Origin: Myxococcales bacterium
GTDB lineage: Bacteria > Myxococcota_A > UBA9160 > UBA4427
Direction of reading: 5' to 3'
Assembly (NCBI GenBank): GCA_022563535.1
Contig: JADFNE010000049.1
Coordinates: 1 to 33,134, forward strand
DNA: 33,134 nt
This document shows, one piece after another, positions 31,817 through 33,134 of the stretch. Made by a program: the position numbers and the translations under genes. The stretch's first letter is position 1. Each line of letters starts with the position of its first letter. The notes under the pieces are model-generated. The model was given only the letters and a program-made list of their open reading frames with translations, was not told where the DNA came from and searched no databases.

Positions 31817-33134
31817 TTCACCGCCTCCCGTCCAAACAAGTTCCCGACCAGGAACCCAACGACACTCATCGGCAGGCTGAAGAAAAGTGCGTACTCCTGC
31901 CAGAGACTGATCGAGGTGCTGCCAAGTTCGAAAGTCCAGATAAAGGTCCCGTACAACTCGTTCGGCTCACCGAGGCTCATGATCGTAATGTAGTAGACAA
32001 TCACACTGAGGAGCCCCAGACCACAACTCAGGGTGCCCGCGAGTGGAGTCTTCCGCCCCTTCCAATAGAGGCCAATGAAGATTGGAACAAATACGGTCGA
32101 CGTCAGAATTGTCGCGGTAAAGACCCAGAGCGCCATCAATCGATCGAACATGAAGGCGAGAAAAAACCCGAGCACCCAGGCGACGACAACTCCCCGCTTG
32201 GTGAACTTCACGAGTTGCTGATCGGTGATGTCGGGTTTGACCAGGGGCCGGTAGAGGTCGTAGGCCATATTGGCTCCCGCCACCAACGTGTAGGAGTCGA
32301 CGGTCGACATCGATGTGGCGAGAACGCCCGCCAGAAAAATCCCGACGAAGCCCACAGGAAGCGCATAGGTGACTGCGGTGAGCAGCGCATCGTTGGGATG
32401 AAGATTGGCGGGGAGAATGCCCTGAAGCATCGCGGAGTGGGCCAACATGCCTCCGGCCACTACCAGCCAATCGTATGTTCCCCAGATGACAACGGCGATC
32501 AGGAGTGCGTTGCGCGCCTGGCGGTAATCTTTGGCAGCAAAGATGCGTTGATAAAAGCCAGGTTCGACGAAGACACTGAGCCCCGTAGCCACATAGGCCA
32601 GCAACAACCAAATGGGCAGGTTGCCCAGCAGGTCGAAGTGATCGGGCGGTATGATTTGTGCAGCCGCCTCGAAGCCACCGACTTCATGCAGCAACAGGGG
32701 GATCCCGATTGCGAGCGTGACGCACATCAACACGAACTGAATCGTATCCGTAATGGCCACGGCCCAAAGGCCACCCCACAAGGTATAGACCAACGCGATG
32801 GACCCGATCGCTGCTGCGCCAATCATCGCGTCGACCCCAAAGATCACCTCGGAGATGCGCCCGAGGGCGAAGAGCGCGAGCGCGGGAATCGAATAGAAGA
32901 TCGACGCCAGAGCACCAAAGGTGGCAGCACCGGTCCCATAGTTCCGCTCGAGGATCTCGGGTAAAGAAGTGAAATTGGCGGTTCGCAGACGCTTGCTCAG
33001 AACAAATGCCGCGATCGCATACAGCACCAAATAAAGTACCGAGTAACCAAAATATGCGACAACGCCATTATTGAAGGCGAGTTCGGATGTACCAAAGAGC
33101 ACGTCCAGACCGTAGTAGGTCGACGCCAACGTGC
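31813..33134 (-). CDS. sodium:solute symporter (SSS family), N-terminus beyond window
   Basis: At least 440 residues with about eleven membrane segments. The frame continues past base 33134, so the 5' end and first TM helix or helices are missing. SSS features: ASTYYGLDVLFG in the first visible segment, an early amphipathic segment (RLRTANFTSLPEILERNYGT), and GFYQRIFAAKDYRQAR. The helix equivalent to the Na+-site TM8 of vSGLT-type transporters reads FLAGVLATSMSTVDSYTLVAGA. The family co-transports Na+ with sugars, amino acids (PutP), carboxylates or pantothenate; the substrate cannot be fixed from this fragment. The C-terminus (LVGNLFGREAVK) overlaps the small partner gene by the ATGA motif. 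Confidence 0.92.
   Translation of the reverse strand, partial: TLASTYYGLDVLFGTSELAFNNGVVAYFGYSVLYLVLYAIAAFVLSKRLRTANFTSLPEILERNYGTGAATFGALASIFYSIPALALFALGRISEVIFGVDAMIGAAAIGSIALVYTLWGGLWAVAITDTIQFVLMCVTLAIGIPLLLHEVGGFEAAAQIIPPDHFDLLGNLPIWLLLAYVATGLSVFVEPGFYQRIFAAKDYRQARNALLIAVVIWGTYDWLVVAGGMLAHSAMLQGILPANLHPNDALLTAVTYALPVGFVGIFLAGVLATSMSTVDSYTLVAGANMAYDLYRPLVKPDITDQQLVKFTKRGVVVAWVLGFFLAFMFDRLMALWVFTATILTSTVFVPIFIGLYWKGRKTPLAGTLSCGLGLLSVIVYYITIMSLGEPNELYGTFIWTFELGSTSISLWQEYALFFSLPMSVVGFLVGNLFGREAVK

Noticed and set aside
1-33134. CRISPR array, tRNA, rRNA, prophage or IS element
   Set aside because: No regularly spaced repeats, cloverleaf-like segments, rRNA signatures, transposase or integrase genes, or flanking direct repeats were found on reading both strands.

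Overview
The window is about 60% G+C by eye. It is densely coded on both strands by single-domain bacterial genes with Shine-Dalgarno starts (several GTG or TTG). There is no rRNA, tRNA, CRISPR array, prophage or insertion sequence. Several predicted lipoproteins, an RND/MMPL exporter, a sulfatase-fold membrane enzyme and glycan-modifying enzymes point to a Gram-negative, probably aerobic, environmental bacterium. A delta-lineage (Myxococcota/Desulfobacterota/Binatota-like) proteobacterium is the best guess. That placement is inference; no phylogenetic marker is present.

Layout. 1-1072: a Sel1-repeat lipoprotein (cut by the window edge) and a small His-rich lipoprotein. 1095-9663: a metabolic block. 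It has an MFS transporter and a PhnZ-like HD oxygenase (minus), a divergent DadA-like FAD oxidase (plus), and then a co-directional minus run of GT4 glycosyltransferase, CmcJ-type Fe/2OG-like enzyme, an APH kinase fused to a class III PLP enzyme, and an SDR. The block looks like catabolism of an amino compound, possibly a quaternary amine, amino alcohol or aminophosphonate. 10067-15815: S-formylglutathione hydrolase, a mini-cupredoxin, a DUF2855 protein, a multi-TM sensor histidine kinase and a TetR regulator. 15815-18088: a broken TPM-like reading frame, a subfamily-I haloalkane dehalogenase and a GST-fold protein converging on it. 18108-24024: a minus-strand series of redoxin, MMPL/RND exporter and sulfatase. 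24378-31348: a DUF4136 lipoprotein and a probable surface-glycan set (GT-A-like protein, radical SAM/SPASM protein with a frameshift, zinc-ribbon methyltransferase, GT2 with two extra Rossmann modules). 31679-33134: a sodium:solute symporter (5' end outside the window) with a 45-residue membrane partner overlapping its stop codon.

The most striking signal is in the redoxin gene (18108-19187). An in-frame UGA sits exactly where the first active-site Cys is expected (ASW-UGA-GCR). It is followed 15 nt later by a perfect 5-bp hairpin with a GGUCU loop, as in a bacterial SECIS element. This is a strong candidate selenoprotein that ordinary gene calling would split into two fragments. Second, the radical SAM gene is broken by an apparent 2-base insertion precisely inside its CxxxCxxC cluster motif. 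Third, the radical SAM, methyltransferase and GT2 proteins carry four copies of a similar Rossmann-like module, which suggests a shared glycan-tailoring system.
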